From positions 62,874 to 126,873 of the forward strand of contig DIBV01000013.1 of NCBI GenBank assembly GCA_002415085.1: DNA of 64,000 nucleotides, read 5' to 3'. The notes under the pieces were generated by a model. It did not search any database, was not told the origin of the DNA, and was given only the letters and a program-made list of their open reading frames with translations. Position 1 is the first letter of the stretch, and the number at the start of each line of letters is the position of its first letter. A program made the translations under genes and the position numbers. Below, piece after piece: positions 9,596-18,881 of this stretch. This DNA is from Arsukibacterium sp. UBA5043 (GTDB lineage Bacteria > Pseudomonadota > Gammaproteobacteria > Enterobacterales > Alteromonadaceae).

Positions 9596-10957
9596 ATGCT
9601 GACAAAAAAGGAAAAAGTGGCCTACGGCCTGGGCGATACGGCCAGTAATATCGTGTTTCAGACGGTCATGCTGTTCTTAACCTTTTTCTACACCGACATT
9701 TTTGGCATTTCGCCGGCAGTGGTCGGCAGTATGTTTTTGTTGGTACGTATTATTGATGCCGTAACCGATCCGCTAATGGGCGCGCTGGCCGATAAAACAA
9801 ACAGCCGGCATGGCAAATACCGCCCCTACTTATTGTGGCTGGCACTGCCGTTTGCGCTGTGCAGTGTGCTGGCCTTTACCACGCCCGACATATCCGCCAA
9901 TGGCAAAGTGATTTATGCCTTTGCGACGTATACCTTGCTGATGCTGGCGTATACCGCCATTAATATTCCTTACTCGGCACTGGGAGGCGTATTAACTGCT
10001 GATCCTACAGAACGGGTATCGGTACAATCATACCGCTTTGTGTTCGGCATGCTGGGCGGCCTGCTGGTAACGGCCTGCACCCTGCCGTTGGTGAATTACT
10101 TTGGTAATGGCGATAATGCCAGGGGTTATCAGCTAACCATCGCCGCCATGAGTGTGTTGGGTTTAATCCTATTTTTGCTGTGTTTTTACGGTACCCGCGA
10201 GCGGGTGCATGCCCCGGTTAATCAGCAACTTACCCTTAGCAACAGCTTTAGTTCGTTGTGGCAGAATGATCAGTGGCGGATTTTATCTGTGGCAGCGTTT
10301 TTTCTGCTAACCGGCATGGTGCTGCGTACTACCCTGGCCATTTACTATGTTAAGTACTTTCTCGGGCGGGAAGATTTAATCACTGCTTTTATTACCCTGG
10401 GTATGCTTGGCAATATTGCCGGCTGCGCCGTGGCGCAGTGGCTAAGTCGGTTTATTGATAAGGTGAAAGCGTATATTGGTTTACAGCTTATCTCGGCAGC
10501 TATCTGTGTTGTCAGCTTTTTTATTGGCCCGCAACAATTATTGCTGGCCTTTATTTTGTATTTTTTATGGGGCTTCTTTTTACAGATGGCCACACCACTG
10601 TTATGGGCCAAAATGGCCGATACCGTAGACTATGGCCATTATAAAACCGGTATCCGGATCACCGGCCTGGTGTATTCATCAATCGTCTTTTTTATCAAGC
10701 TGGGGCTGGCATTAGGTGGTGCTTTAGCGGGTTGGCTGCTGGCCGGTTTTGGTTATCAACCTGACACAGTTCAAAACACGGAGACGCAGCAAGGTATTCT
10801 GCTTAGTTTTACCCTGTTACCTGCTATCGGTTCGATAGTGGTGGCACTTGTTATGACCCGGTATCGGCTCAGTAGCGAGCGGGTGCTGGATATTCACCGG
10901 CAACTGGCGCGGCAATCTGGTGATACTGCGCCAGAGCATGCTAGAGTAGACGCCTAA
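9596..10957 (+). CDS. GPH-family sugar:cation symporter (MelB-like MFS)
   Basis: A 453-residue inner-membrane transporter of the glycoside-pentoside-hexuronide family. The N-terminus carries the diagnostic KVAYGLGDTASNIVFQ and DAVTDPLMGALADKT motifs with RHGKYRPYLLW in the first cytoplasmic loop, and about twelve membrane segments follow. It lies 36 bases after GH1, so the pair makes sense as uptake of a beta-glucoside disaccharide followed by cytoplasmic cleavage. The cation (sodium or proton) and the sugar are not decided by the sequence. Confidence 0.9.
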   Translation: MLTKKEKVAYGLGDTASNIVFQTVMLFLTFFYTDIFGISPAVVGSMFLLVRIIDAVTDPLMGALADKTNSRHGKYRPYLLWLALPFALCSVLAFTTPDISANGKVIYAFATYTLLMLAYTAINIPYSALGGVLTADPTERVSVQSYRFVFGMLGGLLVTACTLPLVNYFGNGDNARGYQLTIAAMSVLGLILFLLCFYGTRERVHAPVNQQLTLSNSFSSLWQNDQWRILSVAAFFLLTGMVLRTTLAIYYVKYFLGREDLITAFITLGMLGNIAGCAVAQWLSRFIDKVKAYIGLQLISAAICVVSFFIGPQQLLLAFILYFLWGFFLQMATPLLWAKMADTVDYGHYKTGIRITGLVYSSIVFFIKLGLALGGALAGWLLAGFGYQPDTVQNTETQQGILLSFTLLPAIGSIVVALVMTRYRLSSERVLDIHRQLARQSGDTAPEHARVDA

Positions 10958-10978
10958 TCTAATGAGTACAGGCAAAAA

Positions 10979-11986
10979 ATGGCGACTATTTACCAGGTCT
11001 CTGAATTAGCAGGGGTCTCACTGGCAACTGTATCCCGGGTGATGAACAACAATGTCCGGGTCAGTGAAGCCACCCGCAATAAGGTGTTGCAGGCCATGGA
11101 ACAGCTGGGTTACCGGCCAAATTCTATTGCCCAGTCGCTGGCTTCCAGCCGGTCTAACAGCATCGGTATTCTGGTTTCTGAATTACACGGTCCTTTTTAT
11201 GGCGAAATGCTGACAGGTATTGAAGCGGAGTTCCGGGCCGCCGGCAAACACGTCATTATTGCTGCCGGTCACAGTGAGCGGGCCACAGAAGAAGATGGTA
11301 TCGATTTTTTACGCAGCCGCAATTGTGATGCGCTTATTTTGCATGTTGAGGCAGTCAGCGATCAGTTTTTAGTCGATTTAAGTAAAAAAGAAACCCCTTT
11401 CGTGCTGTTAAACCGGCAGGTACCGGCGCTGGCTGATCGCTGCATTAGTCTGGATAATGAGCTGGGGGGCTATCTGGCAACGCGTCATTTACTTGAACAG
11501 GGACACCGGAATATTGCCTATATTGCTGGCCCGATGTGGAAAGCAGACGCCCGCGATCGTTTTCACGGCCATCAGCGTGCGCTGACTGAATATCAGCTAT
11601 CGGCTGACGATGCCCTGTTTTTTGAAGGCGATTTCCGGGAAACCGGGGGCAGCAAGGGTTTAGATGCGTTGCTGGCCAGCAGCCGACCGTTCAGTGCAAT
11701 AGTGTGTGCTAATGACGAAATGGCATCCGGCGCCCTTACCGCAGCGCGCGAGCTGGGTTATGAAGTGCCGGCGGACTTCTCGGTAATGGGTTTTGATAAC
11801 GTTAATTTTGCCTATTATACCTATCCGAAATTATCCACCATCAATTACCCGGTCAGCGCCATGGGCCAGATGGCGGCACGCTGGGTACTGAAACAGGTTT
11901 ACCAGCAAAGCAGTATTGACGTACAACAGATTTTTAACCCTCATCTTATCCCGCGCGATTCTGTGGCAGCAGCAACCGTGACCTGA
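10979..11986 (+). CDS. LacI-family transcriptional repressor of the glucan locus
   Basis: A 335-residue regulator. The N-terminal helix-turn-helix (IYQVSELAGVSLATVSRVMN) and hinge region (GYRPNSIAQSLAS) are typical, followed by a periplasmic-binding-protein-like sensor domain (SIGILVSELHGPFYGEML, ANDEMASGAL, VMGFDNVNFAYYTYPKLSTI). It begins 21 bases after the symporter gene and is probably cotranscribed with it. It would plausibly bind the palindrome at 8106-8119, repressing both divergent units until an incoming glucoside is bound. Ligand and target are inferred from position. Confidence 0.92.
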   Translation: MATIYQVSELAGVSLATVSRVMNNNVRVSEATRNKVLQAMEQLGYRPNSIAQSLASSRSNSIGILVSELHGPFYGEMLTGIEAEFRAAGKHVIIAAGHSERATEEDGIDFLRSRNCDALILHVEAVSDQFLVDLSKKETPFVLLNRQVPALADRCISLDNELGGYLATRHLLEQGHRNIAYIAGPMWKADARDRFHGHQRALTEYQLSADDALFFEGDFRETGGSKGLDALLASSRPFSAIVCANDEMASGALTAARELGYEVPADFSVMGFDNVNFAYYTYPKLSTINYPVSAMGQMAARWVLKQVYQQSSIDVQQIFNPHLIPRDSVAAATVT

Positions 11987-12130
11987 TACTTGATACAGCC
12001 TGAAGCTGATAAGAATTAATCTATTTTTTCGATGTTTTTTTCGGGTTAATTTCATTAGTTTTGATTAAAGCAACAGCGTATAGTACATGCTTTAATGAGC
12101 ATGTTGCCCGTTTGCAGTAGAGGAATAGTT

Positions 12131-13780
12131 ATGCAGAATACACAGTCGATGACCGTCGCAATGAGGCTGGCTCTGGGGTTTGGCGTGGTTCTGCTGCTAA
12201 TGGTGGCGCTGACTTTTTTTGGTGTGCAACGGGTAAGCCAGATAAATAAGACCCTGACTGAAATTACTGAGGTAAATTCTGTAAAGCAACGCTACGCCAT
12301 AAATTTTCGAGGCAGCGTGCATGACAGAGCTATTGCTCTGCGCGATGTTACTTTAGTGCCAAACATCGCAGATCTTGCGCCTGTTTTAACCAATATCGAG
12401 CAGCTTGAAGCGTTTTATCTCACATCCCGCCAGCCCATGGACCAACTCTTCCAGACAACTGCTGATATCAGTGCAAATGAGCGACGCTTACTGGAGACAA
12501 TACATCAGGTAGAGCAACGGGCCCAGCCGTTAGCTGCAGACGTGATCCGGTTACGCCAGCAAGGCCAGCAGGCAGCAGCCCAGCAGCTGCTGTTGCAGCA
12601 GATGAGCCCGGCCTTTGTTGACTGGTTGGCCAGTATCAACGCCTTTATTGATTATCAGGAGCAGAAAAACCAGCAGGCTACCACTTATGCCCGCGATGTG
12701 GCAGCAACCTTTACCTTGTCGATGATATTGCTGACCTTGCTGGCTATTGTTATTGGTAGTATCACAGCTTGGTATATCAGCCGCTATTTACGTAACTCAC
12801 TGGGTGGTGAGCCCGGGCTGGCAGCAGAAATAGTCAGCCAGATTGCCGGTGGTGATTTGACGACCTCGATTAAAGACAGTCAGCCAGACAGTATGCTGGC
12901 AGCGGTGGCGGGTATGCAAAAGCAACTGCGGCAAACGTTAAAAGAGGTGATTAGTGCCGCCAATACAGTCTCAGCACAGGCAACAGAACTGGATCTTGCT
13001 TCAAAAGAAGCGCTGCAAGCCTCTGAGTTGCAAGCGACATCATCGACTGCCTCTGCAGCCAGTATTGAAGAGATGACCGTTAGCCTGCAACAAGTGGCCA
13101 ACACTGTGCAGTTGACCGAGCAGAATTCAGAGAAAACCGCAGAACTGTCGGCGCAGGGAGCGAAGCTGGTGAAAGAAGCCGCTACCGAGATAGGAGTCGT
13201 CGCTGACACGGTGCAGCAATCGGCCAGCCAGATTGGTAGTCTGCAGCAGCGCTCTAAAGATATTGCGGGTATTGCCGGTGTGATCCGCAGCATAGCTGAA
13301 CAAACAAATCTGTTGGCATTAAATGCCGCCATAGAAGCAGCTCGCGCTGGTGAGTCAGGCCGCGGGTTTGCCGTGGTCGCAGATGAGGTGCGGCAGTTAG
13401 CAGAGCGCACCAGCAAGGCGACGACTGAAATTGCCGGAATGATTAAGTTGGTGCAGGATGAAACCCAGCAGGCGGTACAAGGGATGGAAACGTCAGCACC
13501 GCGTGTGGCGCAGGGTCTGGCGCTGGCTAATCAGGCGGCTACCATGCTGGAGCAAATTCGCTTACAGGCGGAAGACTCACTGCACAATGTTCGGGATGTA
13601 TCGCGCTCGACCAATGAACAATCTGCAGCGGTATCTGAACTGGCCCGGCATATTGAACAGATTGCCACGATGTCGCGCGAAACTACAATTGCGATGAAGC
13701 AGAATCGTGGTGCTGTCGCGGCATTGCAGCAGGTAGCCACTGGTTTAAGCGGCCAGGTAAGCCGCTTTAAAACGGATTAA
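12131..13780 (+). CDS. Methyl-accepting chemotaxis protein
   Basis: A 549-residue chemoreceptor. A first membrane segment (about 9-30) is followed by a helical periplasmic sensor of the four-helix-bundle type (about 31-185), a second membrane segment (about 190-215), a HAMP region and a long cytoplasmic signalling coiled coil. The conserved hairpin tip that contacts CheA/CheW reads [19 protein letters not shown], followed by [18 protein letters not shown]. The start at ATG 12131 follows AGAGGAAT. An in-frame ATG at 12095 lacks a good ribosome site. Ligand unknown; adjacency to the glucan locus may be chance. The stop is one base from the convergent reductase gene. Confidence 0.93.
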   Translation: MQNTQSMTVAMRLALGFGVVLLLMVALTFFGVQRVSQINKTLTEITEVNSVKQRYAINFRGSVHDRAIALRDVTLVPNIADLAPVLTNIEQLEAFYLTSRQPMDQLFQTTADISANERRLLETIHQVEQRAQPLAADVIRLRQQGQQAAAQQLLLQQMSPAFVDWLASINAFIDYQEQKNQQATTYARDVAATFTLSMILLTLLAIVIGSITAWYISRYLRNSLGGEPGLAAEIVSQIAGGDLTTSIKDSQPDSMLAAVAGMQKQLRQTLKEVISAANTVSAQATELDLASKEALQASELQATSSTASAASIEEMTVSLQQVANTVQLTEQNSEKTAELSAQGAKLVKEAATEIGVVADTVQQSASQIGSLQQRSKDIAGIAGVIRSIAEQTNLLALNAAIEAARAGESGRGFAVVADEVRQLAERTSKATTEIAGMIKLVQDETQQAVQGMETSAPRVAQGLALANQAATMLEQIRLQAEDSLHNVRDVSRSTNEQSAAVSELARHIEQIATMSRETTIAMKQNRGAVAALQQVATGLSGQVSRFKTD

Positions 13781-13781
13781 A

Positions 13782-14774
13782 TTAGGGCAGCGCCTCGCCG
13801 CGGGCACTGAGGTACAGTGCATACCAGTGTTCGCGGCTTAACTGCACCGTCGGAGCCTCTGCACAGGCTTTAATCCGCTCAATACTGGTGCTGCCGATTA
13901 CCGGTTGAATATTTGCCGGGTGGCGCATCAGCCAGCCCAGCACTATTGCTTCGTTGGTTACCTGATATTCAGCAGCTAACTGCTGTACCAGCTTTGCCGT
14001 TGCCTGCACATGGGCGGGTTGTTGGCTGACATCTTTACCACTGAACAAACCCTGGCTTAAACTGCCCCAGGCTTGCAGCTGAATGTTATTGCGCCGGCAG
14101 TATTCAATCGTGCCGGCACTGAAGTTAACCGGTGGCTGACCGCTGCAACCCGCTGTTGTACCCTCATCTAACCAGGCAAGATGGCTGAGGCTTAATTCCA
14201 GTTGATTAACAACGAATGGCTCCAGTATCGTATCCTGCAGCAGCGCTATCTGATGTTGCTGCATGTTAGAGACGCCAAAATGTTTTACTTTACCGCTGGC
14301 CGTTAGCTTTGCAAAAGCTGCTGCAACCTCTGCTGGCTCCATCAGCGGATCCGGACGATGCAACAATAAGATATCCAGTTGCTCGGTTTGCAGCCGGCGT
14401 AAAATATTATTAACTGACTCGGTTATCCACTGCTCAGAAAAGTCATACCGCTGCGGGCTCGAGTCATCAGCAAAACGGATGCCGCACTTAGATTGCAGCG
14501 CCATTTGCTGACGCAATTCCGGCCGTTCTGCTAATACTTTTCCAAAAGCCTGCTCTGCCTTGCCAAAGGTATAAATATCAGCATGATCAAATATCCGGAT
14601 ACCCGCATCCAGAGCAGCGTCTATTACTTTATGAGTTTGGGCAATATCGGCAGCTGTCAGCGGGTTGCTGTTCCAACCGCCGCCTAAATTCATACAACCA
14701 AATACTAACGGGCTGTGCTGGCGCAGCTGGTTTGCCAGCGGATAACTTTTCTGGATCGTAACAGTTTCGGGCAT
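13782..14774 (-). CDS. Aldo/keto reductase (YdhF-like)
   Basis: A 330-residue NADPH-dependent oxidoreductase of the aldo/keto reductase superfamily. Visible features are FGCMNLGGGW, the catalytic tetrad region FDHADIYTFGKAEQAFG (Asp and Tyr), QSKCGIRF (Lys), LLLHRPDPLMEP (His), GVSNMQQHQIALLQ and the cofactor-binding VIGSTSIERIKAC. It most resembles the E. coli YdhF branch. The ATG at 14774 follows AGGA; a longer frame exists upstream but would overlap the DUF3617 gene. The substrate is unknown. Confidence 0.9.
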   Translation of the reverse strand: MPETVTIQKSYPLANQLRQHSPLVFGCMNLGGGWNSNPLTAADIAQTHKVIDAALDAGIRIFDHADIYTFGKAEQAFGKVLAERPELRQQMALQSKCGIRFADDSSPQRYDFSEQWITESVNNILRRLQTEQLDILLLHRPDPLMEPAEVAAAFAKLTASGKVKHFGVSNMQQHQIALLQDTILEPFVVNQLELSLSHLAWLDEGTTAGCSGQPPVNFSAGTIEYCRRNNIQLQAWGSLSQGLFSGKDVSQQPAHVQATAKLVQQLAAEYQVTNEAIVLGWLMRHPANIQPVIGSTSIERIKACAEAPTVQLSREHWYALYLSARGEALP

Positions 14775-14799
14775 AGCGGGTCCTAAAATATTAAAGAAA

Positions 14800-15351
14800 T
14801 CAGCCGCAATCGGCTTGGAGCCACTTGCCACTTTGCTGCATGGTCATTTGTTCGGTTTTGCCATTTACTTTAGTGGTAAAACTGGCATTGCCACTATAGG
14901 CTTTGCGGCTGCTAAAGGTCATTTCACCTTCACCACTGGTTGGTGGCTTGGTATCGCAGCTGAAAGAAAACTGATAGCTGTTGTTGCCGGTCTGATTGAT
15001 TTTTTGCTGACAGCCATCTTGTTGCGGCAACTGGCCACGATCAATCTGCTGCTGGGTAAGACATACCTGCACCGAGCTGCCTTTTAAGTCGAACGACATA
15101 CCCTGGCTGGCCATCATTTTTTCCATCATCTGCCGTTGGGCCGCCGGCATACTGGCCAGTTGCTGCTCCAGTTGCTGCATGGCGCGTTCCAGCTCACCGC
15201 TGGCCGTTTTAATACTGAAGCTATGTTGCCATAAGCCGGGTTCGACATCCAGCGTTAGGGTTTCGGCATTGCCGGGCAAACTAACCCCTGTAACAGCAGC
15301 CCAGAAAATGGTGGTTAAAAAGCGTTGGCGTAGTTTTTTACAATCTTGCAT
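14800..15351 (-). CDS. DUF3617 family secreted protein
   Basis: A 183-residue protein with an N-terminal signal peptide ending near GNAETL. The mature part begins with the DUF3617 pattern VEPGLWQHSFSIKT, and contains a KMM/QGM region, VCLTQQQ, DGCQQK and a C-terminal GKWLQADCG, with cysteines likely forming disulphides in the periplasm. A strong GGAGGAT site precedes the ATG. It lies 25 bases upstream of the reductase start on the same strand. The molecular role of this family is not known. Confidence 0.82.
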   Translation of the reverse strand: MQDCKKLRQRFLTTIFWAAVTGVSLPGNAETLTLDVEPGLWQHSFSIKTASGELERAMQQLEQQLASMPAAQRQMMEKMMASQGMSFDLKGSSVQVCLTQQQIDRGQLPQQDGCQQKINQTGNNSYQFSFSCDTKPPTSGEGEMTFSSRKAYSGNASFTTKVNGKTEQMTMQQSGKWLQADCG

Positions 15352-15478
15352 GATAATCCTCCATGACAGTTAAACAAGACGACTAAAACAAACTGCAAGC
15401 ATAGAAGCTATCCACAAAAATCGCAAAGTAAAGGGCTGAAGACCTTAGTGCCGTAAAAGCGCAATGCTCTTAGTTACT

Positions 15479-15496
15479 GCCGGCACAACAGCCGGC
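15479..15496. repeat. Short inverted repeat after the dGTPase gene
   Basis: Two GCCGGC hexamers are separated by six bases, forming a GC-rich hairpin that touches the stop codon of the minus-strand dGTPase gene. There is no T-run on either strand, so it is not a convincing intrinsic terminator. Confidence 0.4.
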
Positions 15497-16953
15497 TAGT
15501 TAGCGCATTGCACCAGGGTTTGGTATTCATCAAAGGCAAAATGATCGGTCATGCCGCTGATAAAATCCTGCAATAGCCGGCAGCGGTAATACAGTTCGAG
15601 AGCATTGTCGTCCGGGCTAATATTCGCAGTGGCCAGCTGATAAGCGGCAACATGTTTATTCGGCAAGCGATGGGCCAGCCGTTGTTGCTGCACGAAATGA
15701 TAGCCGCGGTTTTGCAGCACCGCAGTAAAGTCCTGACGCGTTAATAACAGCAGCGGCTGATAACTATCCAGCAACCCGGCAATAATTCGAAAGCCCTGCA
15801 GCTCGAGGGTTTCTACCTCGGGCTGTTTAAATACAAACTGCCTCGCCACCTGTTTGAAGGTACTGGTAATGGCATGGTACTGGCTGTTATCTTCCAACAG
15901 CGCCCGGTTCAAACTACCGTCATATACTGCGCCGATATTGCTGACGAACTGACGTGCAGCATGACGTACCAAAGGGTGGATCATCATCACCCGCAGCCTG
16001 ATAAAAAATGCAGAAGTGCAGTTGACAGGTTCAGCATCGGCACTATCTAACGCCGCTTTGATCAGTGCGGAAAAACTGGCGCTGCCGCCACGCTGAGTGG
16101 TAATTAAGCGTGCTTGCGGTTCCAGTGCTGCAAACGCAGTATTCAGTTGATGCGCCAGTTCTTTCAGGCTGAATAAGCCTTTCTCTACTGCATCTTCAAT
16201 ATCGGCCAGACAGTAAGAGATATCATCAGCGGCTTCCATAATGTAGGTCAGTGGGTGGCGACAACCAGGGGGCGTTTCCAGCTCACGCCACAGTTGCTCA
16301 ACAAACGGCTGCTCGCTGAAAAAATAGCCCGGTTTTTTCTGTAAATAGCTCAGCGGTTGCTGTTTATCTGGTTTGGGGTTGGTGGCGCAACGGGTATATT
16401 TCAGAATACAGGCGGTTTGCGCATAGGTCAGGTTCATCCGCTGCAGGCTTTGCACCAGCCGGATGGCCTGGGCATTGCCTTCAAACTGGGCCAGCTCGGT
16501 GCATAGTGTCTGCCATAGCGTGTTATCTGCCAGCTGATGGCAGCGGCTTAACTCAGGCAATGCCTGGCTGAACCAGCTGTTTATTGCGCTTTCGCCGCTG
16601 TGGCCAAAGGGTGGGTTGCCAACATCGTGCAGCAGACAGGCCATTTCAACCAGTGATTCTATTGGCCGCTCCAGTGCGGTCAGGCCATATTCAGCCTGCT
16701 GTTGCTCAGAGAGCAGGCGAAATACCGTTTGCACAATAAAACGACCGGTTTGCTGCACTTCCAGCGAATGGGTTAACCGGCTGCGGACGGCGGCATTGCG
16801 CTCCAGCGGGAACACCTGGGTTTTTTGCTGCAACCGGCGCACAGCGGCAGAATTAATAATCCGGCCGCGGTCACTTTCTAAAGCGCTTTGTAAATCACTA
16901 CTACTGCTTTGCAGTGCGCGGTCGGCTTTGATTTTATTGTGAAAATCCATCAT
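15496..16953 (-). CDS. dgt: dGTP triphosphohydrolase-like HD-domain protein
   Basis: A 485-residue HD-superfamily hydrolase resembling deoxyguanosine triphosphate triphosphohydrolase, which splits dNTPs to nucleoside and triphosphate. Motifs include ALESDRGRIINSAAVRRLQQKTQVF, TRLTHSLEVQQ (first metal histidine), MACLLHDVGNPPFGHSGE (HD pair) and AADDISYCLADIEDA (later metal aspartate). The length fits the E. coli Dgt class. Two adjacent ATG codons (16953 and 16950) are possible starts after GGAAAC. The family motif strings given here are a reading of the sequence; substrate preference among dNTPs cannot be inferred. Confidence 0.85.
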   Translation of the reverse strand: MMDFHNKIKADRALQSSSSDLQSALESDRGRIINSAAVRRLQQKTQVFPLERNAAVRSRLTHSLEVQQTGRFIVQTVFRLLSEQQQAEYGLTALERPIESLVEMACLLHDVGNPPFGHSGESAINSWFSQALPELSRCHQLADNTLWQTLCTELAQFEGNAQAIRLVQSLQRMNLTYAQTACILKYTRCATNPKPDKQQPLSYLQKKPGYFFSEQPFVEQLWRELETPPGCRHPLTYIMEAADDISYCLADIEDAVEKGLFSLKELAHQLNTAFAALEPQARLITTQRGGSASFSALIKAALDSADAEPVNCTSAFFIRLRVMMIHPLVRHAARQFVSNIGAVYDGSLNRALLEDNSQYHAITSTFKQVARQFVFKQPEVETLELQGFRIIAGLLDSYQPLLLLTRQDFTAVLQNRGYHFVQQQRLAHRLPNKHVAAYQLATANISPDDNALELYYRCRLLQDFISGMTDHFAFDEYQTLVQCAN

Positions 16954-17018
16954 GGTTTCCAGCGGTGCTTAAGTGGGCTCAGTGTGACCCAAACCTAAGC
17001 CCGCTGTAAAGCAGTGGC

Positions 17019-17615
17019 TTACAACCAGCCTTTCTGCCGGGCAATCCTCGCAGCGTCAATCCGGTTTGCTGCGTGCAATTTGCTAATGGCTTCTGATAAG
17101 TAATTACGGGCAGTGCCCTCCGCAATATAGAGGGCGGCAGCAATCTCACTGGTGCTTTTGCCATCAGCGGCGAGGCGCAGCGCCTGACGTTCTTTGTCGC
17201 TCAGCGGGTCCTGTTCGCCCAACGAATTCAATAACAGCTCGCTATCGACCACCCGCTTACCTGCCATCACCTGGTTTATCGCCTGCACCAGCTCTTCTAC
17301 CGGGGCGTCTTTTAGTAAAAAACCGCCCACTCCGGCGTCCATGGCCCGTTTCACATAGCCGGCGCGGCCAAAGGTGGTAATGATAACCACTTTTGTAGCC
17401 AGCTGTTGTTTTTGTACATATTGCGCCAGTTCAATACCCGTTTGACCTGGCATTTCAATGTCACTGAGTAGTAAATCAAACCGTTGTTGCTTCAGCAGCG
17501 CTAATGCCGCGCTGCCGTCAGTGGCTTCTGTAACCTCAAAACCCGCTTCCAATCGCAGCAAACTGGCCAGGGCCGTGCGCACCATAGTCTGATCTTCAGC
17601 TAACAATATATTCAT
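17019..17615 (-). CDS. NarL/DesR-type response regulator
   Basis: A 198-residue two-component regulator. The receiver domain (1-120) has acidic residues ED near 7-8, the phosphoacceptor Asp52 in LLSDIEMPG, Thr in ITTFGR and Lys in FLLKDAP. A LuxR-type helix-turn-helix follows (LSDKERQALRLAADGKSTSEIAAALYIAEGTARNYLS). Its ATG overlaps the kinase stop by one base (TAATG). The length matches DesR, which controls membrane-lipid genes in Bacillus. The likely target is the divergent hydrolase-ABC operon, through the two palindromes at 18748-18781. Confidence 0.92.
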   Translation of the reverse strand: MNILLAEDQTMVRTALASLLRLEAGFEVTEATDGSAALALLKQQRFDLLLSDIEMPGQTGIELAQYVQKQQLATKVVIITTFGRAGYVKRAMDAGVGGFLLKDAPVEELVQAINQVMAGKRVVDSELLLNSLGEQDPLSDKERQALRLAADGKSTSEIAAALYIAEGTARNYLSEAISKLHAANRIDAARIARQKGWL

Positions 17616-18688
17616 TAAGCTGCCTCCTGCAGCGGTAGTTCGATAGTGGCCGCTACGCCATGATTAAGTTGCAGCTTCAGGGTGGCGCCAATAGCGGCCA
17701 GCCGTTCACGTAAACCGGCAATACCGTTCCCCTCGTTCAGCTCGGTCGTATGACCGTTGTCATCCAGGCTGATAATAAGCCGGTTCCCCAGACGGGCGAA
17801 ACGAAGCTGACATTGATCGCCTTTGCAATGGCGCATCACATTGGTTACCAATTCGGTCAGTGCCAGAATCACTGCCGTTTCCCGCCGGTTATCCAGCTGC
17901 GGGATCTCGCCGCTCAGCACCGCAGTATAGCCAGCTTCGCGCAACCGGTTTAACAGTTTGGCCACTTCTGCCGGCAGCCCCTGATGCTTATAGCCCGAGA
18001 CGCTTTGCCGTACTTGTGCCAGGGCATCGCGGGCTATCTGGCTTAATTCAATTAATTGTTGTTGGGCGGCTTCATTCTGCTGGCGCGCCAGTAATTTCTC
18101 TGCCAGGTCAGCTTTTAAAACAATGCTGGATAAGGTGTGGCCAAGAATATCGTGTAAATCACGGGCGATTCGCTCACGCTCTACTACGGTAGCCAGTTGT
18201 TTAATTTCATCGTTACTTTGCCGTTCTGCCAGGCGATGACGTAGTTTGGCCTGCTCGGCCCGGCCCAGAAAGCTCACCGCCAGCACAATCGGAATGCCCA
18301 TTATTAAAAACAGATCCCAGTGAATAGTCAGGGTTAAATCCAGCAACACCAGTAACCCCAGCAGCATTGTTATCAGCAGTAGATAGCGCTTAAGCGCATA
18401 GGCGAAACCGATAAAAAAGCCGGCGTAGGCAAACATGGCGATAGAGCCCGGGTTAACCGGGGTTATCAGAGCGGCTACCAGCACGATACCGGCTATGGGC
18501 CAGTGCATCGTCTGGCGGCTGCAACGATAAGCCCAGAAATAACAGCCCAGAAACAACAACAGCGCCGTTAGCATGCTCAGGTACTGCCACGGGGCAAAGT
18601 CTACTGTCAGTAGTGGAATAATATAGAAAATAAGGTTTATCAGATAAATCCAACTTAGTTTACTTTCCAGTTTGTCGAATGACGCCAT
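17615..18688 (-). CDS. DesK-type sensor histidine kinase
   Basis: A 357-residue membrane kinase. About five hydrophobic segments occupy residues 10-140 with no large periplasmic loop, as in DesK, which senses the membrane itself. The HisKA_3 dimerisation domain carries the phospho-accepting His179 in ERIARDLHDILGHTLSS. The ATPase domain has LVTNVMRHCKG (N box), DDNGH (G1) and GNGIAGLRERLAAIG (G2). It is the first gene of the two-gene unit, with a GGGAGAAG ribosome site. The stimulus is unknown. Confidence 0.92.
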   Translation of the reverse strand: MASFDKLESKLSWIYLINLIFYIIPLLTVDFAPWQYLSMLTALLLFLGCYFWAYRCSRQTMHWPIAGIVLVAALITPVNPGSIAMFAYAGFFIGFAYALKRYLLLITMLLGLLVLLDLTLTIHWDLFLIMGIPIVLAVSFLGRAEQAKLRHRLAERQSNDEIKQLATVVERERIARDLHDILGHTLSSIVLKADLAEKLLARQQNEAAQQQLIELSQIARDALAQVRQSVSGYKHQGLPAEVAKLLNRLREAGYTAVLSGEIPQLDNRRETAVILALTELVTNVMRHCKGDQCQLRFARLGNRLIISLDDNGHTTELNEGNGIAGLRERLAAIGATLKLQLNHGVAATIELPLQEAA

Positions 18689-18747
18689 CTACTTCTCCCA
18701 GGCTGTTTGGACTACCAGTGTAATCAGCAACCGGGGGGGTACGCCAG

Positions 18748-18781
18748 TGACAACTGTCATTCGACGCTGTGACAGTTGTCA
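18748..18781. promoter_or_regulatory. Tandem palindromes, probable response-regulator operator
   Basis: TGACAACTGTCA (18748-18759) and TGACAGTTGTCA (18770-18781) are inverted copies of each other, each of the form TGACA-N2-TGTCA, with centres 22 bp apart (two helical turns). Two more half sites (GCTGACAA) occur at about 18791 and 18832. They lie in the divergent promoter between the kinase-regulator operon and the hydrolase-ABC operon. Confidence 0.7.
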
Positions 18782-18881
18782 GCCGCAATTGCTGACAAAC
18801 ATTACCTGCGTCTGACCGCCCGCGCCCTTAAGCTGACAACCTCAATATCAAACACGCATCAACAAAACAGGATACATAATA

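Noticed and set aside
12880..13416. 178-codon open frame antisense to the chemoreceptor
   Set aside because: It overlaps the highly conserved signalling domain on the other strand and has no ribosome site or family resemblance.
15479..15496. GCCGGC hairpin as terminator of the dGTPase-like gene
   Set aside because: No T-run follows on the minus strand, so it is listed only as a repeat.
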